NCBI GenBank assembly: GCA_019359045.1
Contig: JAHHIA010000023.1
Span: forward strand, 1-41,224
Length of the DNA stretch: 41,224 nucleotides
Direction of reading: 5' to 3'
Origin: Scytolyngbya sp. HA4215-MV1
GTDB lineage: Bacteria; Cyanobacteriota; Cyanobacteriia; Leptolyngbyales; Leptolyngbyaceae
Of this stretch, positions 1 to 8,461 are shown one piece after another. Position numbers and translations under genes: made by a program. The first letter of the stretch is position 1. Each line of letters opens with the position of its first letter. The notes below the pieces were generated by a model. It did not search any database, was not told the DNA's origin, and was given only the letters and a program-made list of their open reading frames with translations.

Positions 1-1
1 C

Positions 2-306
2 AATTCGCTGAGCACGCTGCCGCCGGAAATCGTTCAACTCAGGAGCCTGCAAAGCCTTGAACTCAGCAACAATTCGCTGAGCACGCTGCCGCCGGAAATC
101 GTTCAACTGACGAGCCTGCAAAGCCTTTACCTCCGCAACAATTCGCTGAGCACGCTGCCGCCGGAAATCGTTCAACTCAGGAGCCTGCAAAGCCTTTACC
201 TCGGCTCCAATGCGCTGAGCACGCTGCCGCCGGAAATCGTTCAACTGAAGAGCCTGCAAAGCCTTGACCTCAGCTCCAATGCGCTGAGCACGCTGCCGCC
301 GGAAAT
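2..306 (+). repeat. Tandem 69-bp coding repeat (LRR units)
   Basis: Units begin at 2, 71, 140, 209 and 278 with an exact 69-bp period, each encoding one 23-residue leucine-rich repeat. Units differ at only a few bases (for example AATTCG versus AATGCG, and CTCAGG, CTGACG or CTGAAG near the middle). The near-identity at synonymous sites points to recent expansion or homogenisation. The array continues off the left edge. Confidence 0.9.
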
Positions 307-2320
307 TCGGCAAATGGCTGCGCTCAAAACGCTGGATTTACGGGGCAATCCGGTGCCTATTCCGCCCGAACTGCTGGGACCCAAAGAACCTTATTTACAA
401 CCAGGTGATCTGGAGACAATTCTCAGTTTCTACTTTCAGGTGCAAGACCCTGACGCCACTGAACCGCTCTACGAAGCAAAACTGTTGATTGTGGGCGAGG
501 GAGAAGCGGGGAAAACATCCCTGGCTAAAAAAATTAAGAATGAAGCCTACCAGCTTGACCAAAAAGAAAAGACCACCGAAGGCATTGAGGTGATTCGCTG
601 GGAGTTTCCCTTACCCAACGGGCAAGCCTTTCGGGTCAATATTTGGGATTTTGGCGGGCAGGAAATTTACCACGCCACCCACCAGTTCTTTCTCACCAAA
701 CGATCGCTCTATGCCCTGGTTGCCGACGATCGCAAAGAAAACCCCAATTTTCATCACTGGTTAAGTGTGGTGGAACTGCTCGGCGGCGATAGCCCGGTGC
801 TGATTATCAAAAACGAAAAGCAAGACCGCCAGTGCCCAATCAATGAACGTCAGTTGCGCAGTGAATTTAAAGTGGAAAAATTCCTGGCAACCAATCTGGA
901 AACCAATCGGGGCTTGGCTGACATTAAAGCGGCAATTCAGTTCTATCTCGTTCACCTGCCTCACATTGGCACTCCCTTGCCCAAAATTTGGGTGCGGGTG
1001 CGCGCAGCGCTGGAAAACTATGCCCAACACTGCCACCAAATCAGCGATGAAAAATATTTTGATCTCTGTCGGCAGAATGGGCTGCGCGATCGGGCCGAGA
1101 TGCTGCGACTCAGTAGCTACCTGCACGACTTGGGCGTGTGTCTCCACTTTCAAGACGATGCCTTGTTGAAAAAAACGGTGATTCTCAAACCCGAATGGGG
1201 CACCACTGCGGTTTACAAAGTGCTGGATACGCCCAAAGTCAAAACCAACTATGGACGCTTTACCCACGCCGACCTGACCGAAATCTGGCAAGACCGCCCC
1301 TATGCCGAGCTGCGCGATGAGCTGTTGCACCTGATGATGCGCTTCAAACTCTGCTACGAAATCCCTGGTCAGCCGCACCACTACATTGCCCCACACCTGC
1401 TAAAAGACGAGCAGCCCGACTATCTCAATCCCTGGGACACCGACAACAACCTGATCCTGCGCTACCAATACGACTTCATGCCCAAAGGCATCCTGACCCG
1501 GTTGATTGTTGAGATGCATCGTTGGATTGAGCAACAAACCCTGGTCTGGAAAACTGGAGTAGTGCTCAACAATGGCAGAGCCAGAGCCGAAGTGATTGAA
1601 TACAACCATCGCCGAGAAGCGATCGTGCGCGTCTCAGGCAGTGATAAAAAAGCCTGGCTTGCCATCATCGATCATGAGTTAAACAAAATCCATGCCTCCT
1701 ACGATCGATTGAAATATGACACGCTGGTTCCCTGCAACTGCAACACCTGCAAAGGCAGCCAAGAACCCTATTTTTATGAATTAAGCCAACTCCGTGAGCG
1801 AGTGAGCAACCGCAAACAAACCATTGAATGCGGCAAGCCTCCTTACCATGAGGTAAAAGTCTTAAAATTGATTGACGATGTTTTGGACTTTGAAACCGTC
1901 ATTCAAGGACAGCCGCCGTCACAAGAACTCCATCGATCAGGCGATATTGCGATCGGGACGGTTGAAACCCTCGTTATCCAGCAAGGAAGCCACATTATGA
2001 ATCCGCCCCCAGAATCGACTCCCCCCGAAAAACCTGTCCTGCTGCCTTCCGCCTTTCGCAACGGCATGTTTTATCTGCTCGCGGCTGAAGTGATCTTTTG
2101 TTTAGTCGCCATCTTTGCTGGATCATTGCCTCTCCCTTCTCTCATCGTTGTGGTGATCGCCACGGTTTTGATCTTCGTCTTGATTGGCGTTTTTCAACTC
2201 CGCGCCGACGATCGGCTTTCCGAGAAAACCACGGGAGAACTTGTGACCCTGGTGATTGAGCAACTGCCCGTCTTAGGCGGCATCTTTAGACAAATCTTGC
2301 GGCTGTTTGGCAAAGGATAA
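2..2320 (+). CDS. ROCO-family protein: LRR, Roc GTPase, COR, two C-terminal membrane helices (5' end outside window)
   Basis: The reading frame is open from the first bases, so the start lies upstream and 772 residues are visible. Residues 1 to about 125 are 23-residue leucine-rich repeats of the form NSLSTLPPEIVQL. A Roc GTPase domain follows: P-loop GEGEAGKTS near residue 165 and DFGGQE (switch II) near 216; the NKxD motif is degenerate (NEKQD). A COR-like region runs to about 560. A cysteine cluster, CNCNTC near 577 with another Cys downstream, could bind metal. Two hydrophobic helices lie at about 688-734, so the C-terminus is probably membrane-anchored. ROCO proteins are GTP-regulated signalling scaffolds; the bacterial ligands are mostly unknown. 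A tRNA gene follows on the same strand. Confidence 0.9.
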   Translation, partial: NSLSTLPPEIVQLRSLQSLELSNNSLSTLPPEIVQLTSLQSLYLRNNSLSTLPPEIVQLRSLQSLYLGSNALSTLPPEIVQLKSLQSLDLSSNALSTLPPEIRQMAALKTLDLRGNPVPIPPELLGPKEPYLQPGDLETILSFYFQVQDPDATEPLYEAKLLIVGEGEAGKTSLAKKIKNEAYQLDQKEKTTEGIEVIRWEFPLPNGQAFRVNIWDFGGQEIYHATHQFFLTKRSLYALVADDRKENPNFHHWLSVVELLGGDSPVLIIKNEKQDRQCPINERQLRSEFKVEKFLATNLETNRGLADIKAAIQFYLVHLPHIGTPLPKIWVRVRAALENYAQHCHQISDEKYFDLCRQNGLRDRAEMLRLSSYLHDLGVCLHFQDDALLKKTVILKPEWGTTAVYKVLDTPKVKTNYGRFTHADLTEIWQDRPYAELRDELLHLMMRFKLCYEIPGQPHHYIAPHLLKDEQPDYLNPWDTDNNLILRYQYDFMPKGILTRLIVEMHRWIEQQTLVWKTGVVLNNGRARAEVIEYNHRREAIVRVSGSDKKAWLAIIDHELNKIHASYDRLKYDTLVPCNCNTCKGSQEPYFYELSQLRERVSNRKQTIECGKPPYHEVKVLKLIDDVLDFETVIQGQPPSQELHRSGDIAIGTVETLVIQQGSHIMNPPPESTPPEKPVLLPSAFRNGMFYLLAAEVIFCLVAIFAGSLPLPSLIVVVIATVLIFVLIGVFQLRADDRLSEKTTGELVTLVIEQLPVLGGIFRQILRLFGKG

Positions 2321-2373
2321 GTGATTGGGGCTGCATCTACCCAAAGCAAGCTATACTGTTGAATGTGCCACAC

Positions 2374-2447
2374 CGGGATGTAGCGCAGCTTGGTAGCGCG
2401 CCTGCTTTGGGAGCAGGATGCCGCAGGTTCAAATCCTGTCATCCCGA
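2374..2447 (+). tRNA. trnP: tRNA-Pro (anticodon TGG)
   Basis: A complete cloverleaf can be drawn. The acceptor strands CGGGATG and CATCCCG pair perfectly. The anticodon stem CCTGC/GCAGG encloses TTTGGGA with anticodon TGG. The T arm GCAGG-TTCAAAT-CCTGT has one G-T pair and the discriminator base is A. CCA is not encoded. A possible -10 element TATACT lies at 2352-2357. Confidence 0.95.
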
Positions 2448-2539
2448 TTTAAAAATTTGACAGAAACCCGTCTCCGATCTACCGGATATGCCTACAAAAA
2501 AGGCATAATGCCGGGGAAAGAACTAGGACGTGAGGATCT

Positions 2540-2863
2540 GTGAAGTACTTTTTCCTGTCAGACGGTTGGACAGTCGGTCGGGTCTGGGAAATGGGCGGCT
2601 TATGGAACGAAGGTTCCTGGCGACGTAAACCCCAGATTCTCCAACTAAACCTTTGTATTTGGGAGCAGGGCGAAAAACTCTGGCTCTATCAAGTGGAAGA
2701 TGCAGTGCTGATGGTCGAAGTCAAACCAATGCAGCCTGCACAGGGAGGTGCCCCGAACCAGTCGATCGGGCAAGTCGTGCTCAAGCGGCTGATTACCGCC
2801 GACCAGGCGATCGAACGGCTCTGTGCCACGCAGGCAGTCCTCAAAGCCGAAGGAGGCGAATAG
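2540..2863 (+). CDS. Conserved-looking hypothetical protein, 107 aa
   Basis: I do not recognise a named family. The protein is Trp-rich and beta-rich at the N-terminus (FLSDGWTVGRVWEMGGLW) with a helical C-terminus, and it has no signal peptide or membrane segment. The GTG start is chosen because GAGGA at 2532-2536 sits 3 nt before it. A short hairpin (TATGCC at 2487-2492 with GGCATA at 2502-2507) lies between the tRNA and this gene. It is convergent with tyrA, about 160 nt away; that spacer holds purine-rich sequence and nothing else I can name. The good ribosome site and non-random composition argue that it is real. Confidence 0.7.
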   Translation: MKYFFLSDGWTVGRVWEMGGLWNEGSWRRKPQILQLNLCIWEQGEKLWLYQVEDAVLMVEVKPMQPAQGGAPNQSIGQVVLKRLITADQAIERLCATQAVLKAEGGE

Positions 2864-3023
2864 CTTACCGCGAGTGGTTGTATTTTGGACGAGTAAGGTG
2901 GAGGGGGAAGGGGGGAGAGGTGGAGGGGGTGAGTGTTGGTTTAAATCGTGGAAATGGCTGTAATTTTTGGGATGCCCTGTGGATGCTAACCAGCTTGAGT
3001 CCTCGATCGGCTCAAAAGGTAGA

Positions 3024-3860
3024 TTATAAAAACTCTGGGCGTGCCGCGTGGGTCTGTTGCAACCGCTGCTCCAGAGCCGCCCAATCTGCCTGCTCAATCA
3101 GTGCCATAAACTGGTCGAGCTGAGCACGGTATGCTTGGAGCGATCGCAATAACTCCTGCTGGTTATAGCGTGCCATCATCACCCCCAATTCCGGATTGCC
3201 ACCCCCTACCCGACTCGTATCTCGAAAGCCTGAACTGGCAAGCGTCTGTGCCAACTTCAACACCGCATCATCGGGTTCCGCCATACAAGCCGCAATCAAA
3301 CTGGCGCTCGTCATCACTGGCAAATGCGAGATCATGGCAACCGCGCGATCGTGCGCTGCGGGTTGGCAGTGATAAATCCGTGTTTGCAAAGGACGCACCA
3401 AGTCCTCGACACAATTCACTGCGGCGGCAGGGGTATCTGCGATCGGCGTCAGCACATAAGCCGCTCCTACAAACAAGTTGGGCTGAGCCGCCTCTAACCC
3501 ACTTTCTGCCCGACCTGCCATCGGGTGCCCGCCCACAAAGTTGTGCCACAGCGGCGCAATCTCCTCGACTACTGACGCTTTCACGGATCCCACATCTGTC
3601 AACACCGTCTCAGGTGCAAGATGGGGAAGTAGTTGCAAAACCGTAGGTTTAATCGCCGCTAGGGGCGTACACAGAAAAATCACCTCCGCTGTTGCCAGGA
3701 GGCTCCAATCTGTGCTGGCGCGATCGACGACTCCCAACCCGATCGCTTGTTCGCAAGTCTCTGGTCTGCGACTTACCCCCAACACTTCATGTCCCAGCGA
3801 TCGAAAATCTAGTCCCAGCGATCCGCCAATCAATCCCAGTCCAGCAATGCCAATCTTCAT
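3024..3860 (-). CDS. tyrA: Prephenate/arogenate dehydrogenase
   Basis: This 278-residue enzyme performs the oxidative decarboxylation step of tyrosine synthesis; cyanobacterial TyrA proteins of this length usually prefer arogenate and NADP. The N-terminus MKIGIAGLGLIGGSLG is a Rossmann nucleotide-binding loop (GLGLIG, residues 7-12). GGHPMAGRAESG in the middle holds the His expected at the active site. The helical C-terminal half fits the dimerisation domain. The start at 3860 is preferred over an upstream in-frame codon because it has AGGA about 7 nt upstream and puts the Rossmann strand at the N-terminus as in relatives. It reads convergently with the small gene at 2540. Confidence 0.93.
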   Translation of the reverse strand: MKIGIAGLGLIGGSLGLDFRSLGHEVLGVSRRPETCEQAIGLGVVDRASTDWSLLATAEVIFLCTPLAAIKPTVLQLLPHLAPETVLTDVGSVKASVVEEIAPLWHNFVGGHPMAGRAESGLEAAQPNLFVGAAYVLTPIADTPAAAVNCVEDLVRPLQTRIYHCQPAAHDRAVAMISHLPVMTSASLIAACMAEPDDAVLKLAQTLASSGFRDTSRVGGGNPELGVMMARYNQQELLRSLQAYRAQLDQFMALIEQADWAALEQRLQQTHAARPEFL

Positions 3861-3973
3861 CAACCGTCCTAAGGGTTCCGTCCACAATAAACGCGCGTTA
3901 CGGTGTTGCCTAACACACGCTACACAATCAGGTTTTCATTCACACCTTGGCAACAGACCTCCACTCGTTTTGG

Positions 3974-4335
3974 CTACGGTGTACACACAAATCTCAGATT
4001 CAAGGCGAAACCACTGAAGATACCCCCAACCCCCCTTAAAAAGCTACCGTGTACACACAAGTCTTCTGATCGAGCCTAAGTCGGGTTGTGATCCTCCCTA
4101 GCCCTCCTTAAAAAGGAGGGGACCAGATCGGAAGTCCCCCTTTTTAAGGGGGATTTAGGGGGATCAACCCACTCAATAACATCACTGATCACTTGTGTGT
4201 ACACCGTAGCCTTAAAAAGGGGGGCTTCAGCACTCAAAGTCTCCCTTTTTTCTAGCGCAGCGGCGCGCCAGCGCGGGGATTTAGGGGGATCAACCCACGC
4301 AATGACATCACTGATCACCTGTGTGTACACAGTAG
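3974..4335. repeat. Repeat island with GTGTACAC-type inverted ends (MITE-like)
   Basis: CTACGGTGTACACACAA (3974-3990) is matched by its exact reverse complement at 4193-4209. A near copy of the first end is at 4044-4060 and a variant of the second end at 4319-4335. A 61-bp direct repeat (4149-4209 and 4275-4335) has four mismatches. Between the ends are hairpins: CCCTCCTT/AAGGAGGG (4102-4120) and CCCCCTT/AAGGGGG (4136-4152). No coding frame looks real, so this resembles a nested non-autonomous element. It fills the gap between tyrA and the next gene. Confidence 0.75.
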
Positions 4336-4336
4336 A

Positions 4337-4525
4337 CTAGTTCTGGGGGGAGTCAGAATTCGGAAATGTCTTTTGAAACTCTTCAATCAGGTCATCCATT
4401 TCTTCCAACGCCTGATTGACATCAATCCGCAAGGTTCCCAGATCAGGCTGTTCCAACAATCGGAGCAATGTTTCACGCTTACTCTCAATCAACACAAATC
4501 GTTCACGCAGCGCTTGAGCGTCCAT
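4337..4525 (-). CDS. Small helical hypothetical protein, 62 aa
   Basis: An acidic, almost wholly helical protein (ALRERFVLIESKRETLL, ALEEMDDLIEEF) with coiled-coil character and no membrane segment. I cannot assign a family. The ATG has GGAAG about 9 nt upstream. It lies downstream of ubiD on the same strand across about 110 nt that holds a 7-bp inverted repeat, so cotranscription is possible but uncertain. Its stop codon abuts the repeat island. Confidence 0.6.
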   Translation of the reverse strand: MDAQALRERFVLIESKRETLLRLLEQPDLGTLRIDVNQALEEMDDLIEEFQKTFPNSDSPQN

Positions 4526-4592
4526 AAATCGCCGACTTCCTTACTGGATAAACACTGCACCATTCTAAACCACATCCCTGAGGAAAGTTTGG

Positions 4593-4615
4593 AGGGACGC
4601 AGGCATTACGTCCCT
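4593..4615. repeat. Inverted repeat between ubiD and the small gene
   Basis: AGGGACG (4593-4599) pairs with CGTCCCT (4609-4615) around a 9-nt loop. There is no T-run on either side, so it is not a convincing intrinsic terminator. It may stabilise the ubiD 3' end or be a scattered repeat. Confidence 0.4.
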
Positions 4616-4634
4616 GTTATGGAATTCTTTTTCC

Positions 4635-6143
4635 TTAATGCATCTCGTAACCAAACAGATTGGGGTCAACCTCACCCAGGTTCAGGTTCGCCAAGCCATA
4701 CTCCGCCCAGCGGTGATCGACCAGCTTTGCCACCTCCGGGTCAGATTCCAGCACCGCGCCCCACTCGTGGTTGATTTCCGGCGGAATCTTGGTTGTCGCA
4801 TCGATTCCCATGCGCCCACCCAGCCCAACCTTTTCACTGGCAAAATCGAGCGTATCGAATGGTGTATCCGGCAAGATGAATACATCGCGACTGGGATCGA
4901 CCTTGGAGCTAATCGCCCAGACCACCTGACGCGGATCACGCACATTCACGTCCTTATCGACCACAATCACAAACTTGGTATAGGTGAATTGAGGCAACGC
5001 ACTCCAGAACGCCAGCGCAGCCCGACGTGCCTGACCAGGATAGGCTTTGTCGATCGCAATAATTGCCGCTTTATAACTCAACGCCTCCATCGGCAAGAAA
5101 AAGTCCACAATCTCTGACACCTGTTGACGCAAAATCGGTGTATAGATGCGGTTGAGGGCGATCGCCATCATTGCTTCTTCCTTGGGCGGACGACCGCTAA
5201 AGGTGGTGAGGTAAATCGGATCTTTGCGATGGGTAAGGCAATGGAAGCGCACCAGCGGCGAATCTTCCACCCCCCCGTAGTAGCCCATGTGATCCCCAAA
5301 AGGACCATCTGGCAGCACCTCTCCTGGCGTAATCGTCCCTTCCAACACAAATTCTGAATCAGCAGGCACTTCCAGATCCACAGTTTTGCATTTTGCCAGA
5401 TTCACGCCAGCCCCCCCGTAGAGACCAGCAAACAACCATTCCGATAGATCGACTGGAATGGGTGTTGCTGCTGCCAAGATAATCAAGGGATCAACCCCCA
5501 GAGCGATCGCCACCTCCAGTTTCTGACCTTGCTCTGCGGCTTTTCGCAGATGACGCGCGCCACCTCGCACCGAGAGCCAATGCACCGTCATGGTGTTTTT
5601 GGACTGAAGCTGCAAACGGTAAACTCCCACATTAGGAATTCCTGTCTCGCAGTCTTTTGTAATCACCAAACCCAGGGTAATGATTTTTCCTGCATCTCCG
5701 GCATAGGGACGAATCATTGGGATCTGGTTTAAGTCCAGCTCATCTCCTGACACCACCACCTGATGGCAAGCAGGCAACAGATCGCGATTGGGTTTTGCCC
5801 GCACCACATCAAACAGCACCTTCCCAAATTCGATCGCCTGTGAAATTTTTTTCGGAGGTTTGGGCTGTTGCAACAAACTCAACTTTTTTCCCAGCGTTTC
5901 CAACTCCTCTGGCGATTCCATCTTCATCGCCCAGCAGATCCGCTCCACCGTCCCCATCAGGTTAATTGCTACCGGATAGGGAGACCCTTTGACCTGCTCA
6001 AACAACAGTGCTGGTCCCCCCTGTTTCAACATGCGACTGGAGATCTCGGCAATTTCTAAATTGGGATCAACCAGAGCCTTGACCCGCTGCAACTGCCCCC
6101 GCTGTTCCAACTGTTTAATAAATCCCCGCAGATCTCTTGCCAT
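4635..6143 (-). CDS. ubiD: UbiD-family decarboxylase (4-hydroxybenzoate-type, plastoquinone pathway)
   Basis: A full-length 502-residue UbiD-family protein. These enzymes use prenylated FMN, made by UbiX, to decarboxylate aromatic acids non-oxidatively; in cyanobacteria a UbiD of this kind serves plastoquinone synthesis. Family landmarks include NLMGTVER near residue 60, IPMIRPYAGDAGKIIT near 140, the VHWLSVRGGARH segment, and PDGPFGDHMGYYGG, the signature also seen in E. coli UbiD. The C-terminal KIPPE and HEWGAV segments are also typical. The start at the ATG of MARDLRGFIKQL matches the family N-terminus. No ubiX is in the window. The substrate assignment is from family knowledge. Confidence 0.93.
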   Translation of the reverse strand: MARDLRGFIKQLEQRGQLQRVKALVDPNLEIAEISSRMLKQGGPALLFEQVKGSPYPVAINLMGTVERICWAMKMESPEELETLGKKLSLLQQPKPPKKISQAIEFGKVLFDVVRAKPNRDLLPACHQVVVSGDELDLNQIPMIRPYAGDAGKIITLGLVITKDCETGIPNVGVYRLQLQSKNTMTVHWLSVRGGARHLRKAAEQGQKLEVAIALGVDPLIILAAATPIPVDLSEWLFAGLYGGAGVNLAKCKTVDLEVPADSEFVLEGTITPGEVLPDGPFGDHMGYYGGVEDSPLVRFHCLTHRKDPIYLTTFSGRPPKEEAMMAIALNRIYTPILRQQVSEIVDFFLPMEALSYKAAIIAIDKAYPGQARRAALAFWSALPQFTYTKFVIVVDKDVNVRDPRQVVWAISSKVDPSRDVFILPDTPFDTLDFASEKVGLGGRMGIDATTKIPPEINHEWGAVLESDPEVAKLVDHRWAEYGLANLNLGEVDPNLFGYEMH

Positions 6144-6421
6144 GAACCTGAATCAATGAAAGTCCCTTTCAATTATGAGGCGATTCCCGCAAGAATTTGG
6201 AGTCTTTTCCCCGTATCGCTCCCTTAACCGCTGCTTTACCAACACCCAGTAGGGTAAACAATGGAACGTTGGTGATGTTCCAGAATTTGTCATGTTTTAG
6301 AAATCGTGGTCTGGTTTCATTGGCAGCCGCATTGATTTCGATGTGAATGAAAGGCAGCCATGGCGATCGTCCATCCATCAGCCTCAATCCAACCCCTTAC
6401 ATCTTTTCCAGAGTTCAGGTA

Positions 6422-7168
6422 ATGTCTCCAATGCCCCGTCTGCAACTTCTCTGCTGGTTCAGCCTGGTTGGGCTGACAGCTTGTGCTCCCACCTTAAACA
6501 CCAAACAGATTGAGGAAATCATTCAGCAATCGATCATCAAGCAAGGCGGCATCTCTCTCAAAGGTGTCACCTGTCCTGATCGAGTGAAGCCTGCGATCGG
6601 TCAAGCGTTTGAATGTTTTGGCGATTTGGAGACGGGCAAAGCGGTGGCGATCGCCGTCAAGCAAGTGGATAATCAGGGCACTGTGACCTGGGATGTCCCC
6701 AGCGTCAAGGGACTGTTGAACCTGGAAAAGTTAGAAACTCAATTGCAGGATGCGATTCAGGCTGAAACCGGATTGCATCCCAGGGTCAAATGTGGCAGCC
6801 CCTATCGAGCCATTAAACCGGGCGAATCTTTTGCGTGCCTTGTGTTCAAACAAGCCGTGAAAAAGGAGGCGAAAGCAAGTGCCAAAGCTGAGAAAAGAGC
6901 CGGCGCGAAACCCAAAGAACAGCCAGACGGAATTTTGGTGACGATCGACCCGGATGGCAATGTGAACTGGCAAGAGATTTTCCGCGATCGGACTTTGGTG
7001 GCAAAAGCAACGGATGCAGCCGATCCCAACGCACCGTCCGATCCGACTGCAGCGGCGGCAGCGGCGGCAGCAGCAGAACCCTCCACTAGTGGCGGAGTTT
7101 CCGCTCCCGCTGCCGCTAGCACTGACGATTTCCTGAACCAGCCTGGCTCGGCTGACGGGTTTGATTAG
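6422..7168 (+). CDS. Putative lipoprotein with two DUF4333-like repeats
   Basis: The start at 6422 gives 248 residues and a lipoprotein signal: a basic/hydrophobic N-terminus and lipobox LTAC with Cys21, so it is probably exported and lipid-anchored. An ATG three codons later (6431) fits the AGG at 6417-6419 better and would leave the lipobox intact. Two similar modules follow: GVTCPD...FECFGDL...VTWDV at about 45-105, and RVKCGS...FACLVF...VNWQEI at about 120-190. Each has a Cys pair (TCP/ECF and KCG/ACL) and ends in V(T/N)W, as in DUF4333 domains. The C-terminus is Ala/Pro-rich low complexity. It precedes exbB by about 140 nt on the same strand, perhaps functionally linked. The exact role is unknown. 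Confidence 0.75.
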   Translation: MSPMPRLQLLCWFSLVGLTACAPTLNTKQIEEIIQQSIIKQGGISLKGVTCPDRVKPAIGQAFECFGDLETGKAVAIAVKQVDNQGTVTWDVPSVKGLLNLEKLETQLQDAIQAETGLHPRVKCGSPYRAIKPGESFACLVFKQAVKKEAKASAKAEKRAGAKPKEQPDGILVTIDPDGNVNWQEIFRDRTLVAKATDAADPNAPSDPTAAAAAAAAAEPSTSGGVSAPAAASTDDFLNQPGSADGFD

Positions 7169-7305
7169 TCGGTTGTTGCGATTTCTTCACCTGTCCTTAA
7201 CCAGACGGGGAAAAGGTTCGGCTATTCTAGCCATTAGCTTGCTTTTACTGCATCCAGATCCTCACAGCATTCAGAACTTCACAGCAGACGGGTTTCTCAG
7301 GTTTT

Positions 7306-8013
7306 ATGTCTTCTAATTTATTCAGCCTGTTGGTCAAGGGCGGTCCCACCATGATTCCCATGGCGGCACTGTCTGTTACAGCGATATCTTGTGCCCTCGA
7401 TCGGGCTATCTTCTGGCTCCAGATGTTGCGGGGAGAAAGACGAATTGTCCGAGATGTGCTGGAAGCTGCCCACTATAGCCTGGATGATGCCCAGGCGATC
7501 GCTGAACAGGCGCAGCATATGCCGATCGCCCGCTTTTTGCTGGCACCCTTACGGTTGAACAATCCCACGCCGGAAACCTTTAGTCTCGCTTTGGAATCTG
7601 CCGGAGAGCAAGAATTTGCTCGGATGCGGAAGGGGGATAAGTTGTTGGAAACTGTGGCGGCGCTGGCTCCCTTGTTGGGGTTGTTGGGCACAGTGACAGG
7701 GCTGATTGTGACCTTTACCAACCTGAATATTGGTGGAGCTGGTTCGGCAGCAGATACCTCCAAAGCTGCTGCCGGGATTGGGGAAGCGCTGATTACCACG
7801 GCAACGGGCATGGTCGTTGCGATTATTTCCCTTTTCACGTTCCGGACTTCAATTACGCTGCAAGCCCAGCAAACCGACTATTTTTCCAAAGTCGGCAGTG
7901 AGTTGGAGTTAATTTATCGACAAGTCTGGTATGAACCTAACTTGCCGAATGGCAACCGATCTCCCCATGGTTATGAAGCTGCGGATTCTGCCCTCTCCAT
8001 TTCAGGTCACTAA
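7306..8013 (+). CDS. exbB: ExbB/TolQ/MotA-type proton channel subunit
   Basis: A 235-residue inner-membrane protein with the three helices of the ExbB/TolQ family: about 12-35, 112-136 (ETVAALAPLLGLLGTVTGLI) and 148-175 (GIGEALITTATGMVVAI). The second and third helices carry the small-residue and Thr/Gly pattern that lines the ion path. With ExbD it converts proton-motive force into motion used by a TonB-type protein for outer-membrane transport. exbD follows 20 nt downstream, so they form an operon, and a TonB-like protein is encoded about 1.4 kb away on the opposite strand. Confidence 0.93.
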   Translation: MSSNLFSLLVKGGPTMIPMAALSVTAISCALDRAIFWLQMLRGERRIVRDVLEAAHYSLDDAQAIAEQAQHMPIARFLLAPLRLNNPTPETFSLALESAGEQEFARMRKGDKLLETVAALAPLLGLLGTVTGLIVTFTNLNIGGAGSAADTSKAAAGIGEALITTATGMVVAIISLFTFRTSITLQAQQTDYFSKVGSELELIYRQVWYEPNLPNGNRSPHGYEAADSALSISGH

Positions 8014-8033
8014 AAAACGTTCGACGCAATCCC

Positions 8034-8441
8034 ATGAAATTCAAATCCCAGCACAAAGGGTCTGACATGCCAGAACTCAATCTGGTGCCCATGATGGACG
8101 TGATCATGGTGATTTTGACGTTCTTCATCATTGTTTCGATGACGCTGACTAACTTTCAGGCAGTGGATGTGCCCTTACCCAGCAGCGATGCTGGCGTGAG
8201 CAAAGAGAAGCCTGTGGAACCGTTGATTGTCGGGTTAAATCGGCAGGGGCGGATTTTGTTAGAAAACCAGACCCTAACTGATGCTCAACTGGCACAGCGA
8301 ATGGTGACTTATATAGAGAAAAACCCAAAAGGCACGATCGTTCTCAAAGCTGATAAAGATATCACCTACGAAAAAGTGGTGCGATTATTGGGTACGATGC
8401 GCGATGTGGGCGGCGATCGTGTTTCCCTGGCGATCGAGTAA
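8034..8441 (+). CDS. exbD: ExbD/TolR-type energy-transducing subunit
   Basis: A 135-residue protein with a short cytoplasmic N-terminus, one membrane helix (about 20-42) and a periplasmic domain. The hallmark MPELNLVPMMDV places the protonatable Asp at residue 22 at the start of the helix. The periplasmic part (VGLNRQGRILLENQTL, then GTIVLKADKDITYEKVV) matches the family. It pairs with the ExbB just upstream. It ends about 20 nt before the end of a convergent gene. Confidence 0.93.
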   Translation: MKFKSQHKGSDMPELNLVPMMDVIMVILTFFIIVSMTLTNFQAVDVPLPSSDAGVSKEKPVEPLIVGLNRQGRILLENQTLTDAQLAQRMVTYIEKNPKGTIVLKADKDITYEKVVRLLGTMRDVGGDRVSLAIE

Positions 8442-8461
8442 ATCGGCACAAAAACACTATT

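Noticed and set aside
2-306. Regular short repeats that could suggest a CRISPR array or minisatellite
   Set aside because: The 69-bp period keeps a single open frame encoding leucine-rich repeats, and there are no unique spacers.
6740-7122. Antisense frames opposite the lipoprotein gene
   Set aside because: These are shadows of its Ala-rich GC-biased coding sequence; no start signals or protein-like patterns.
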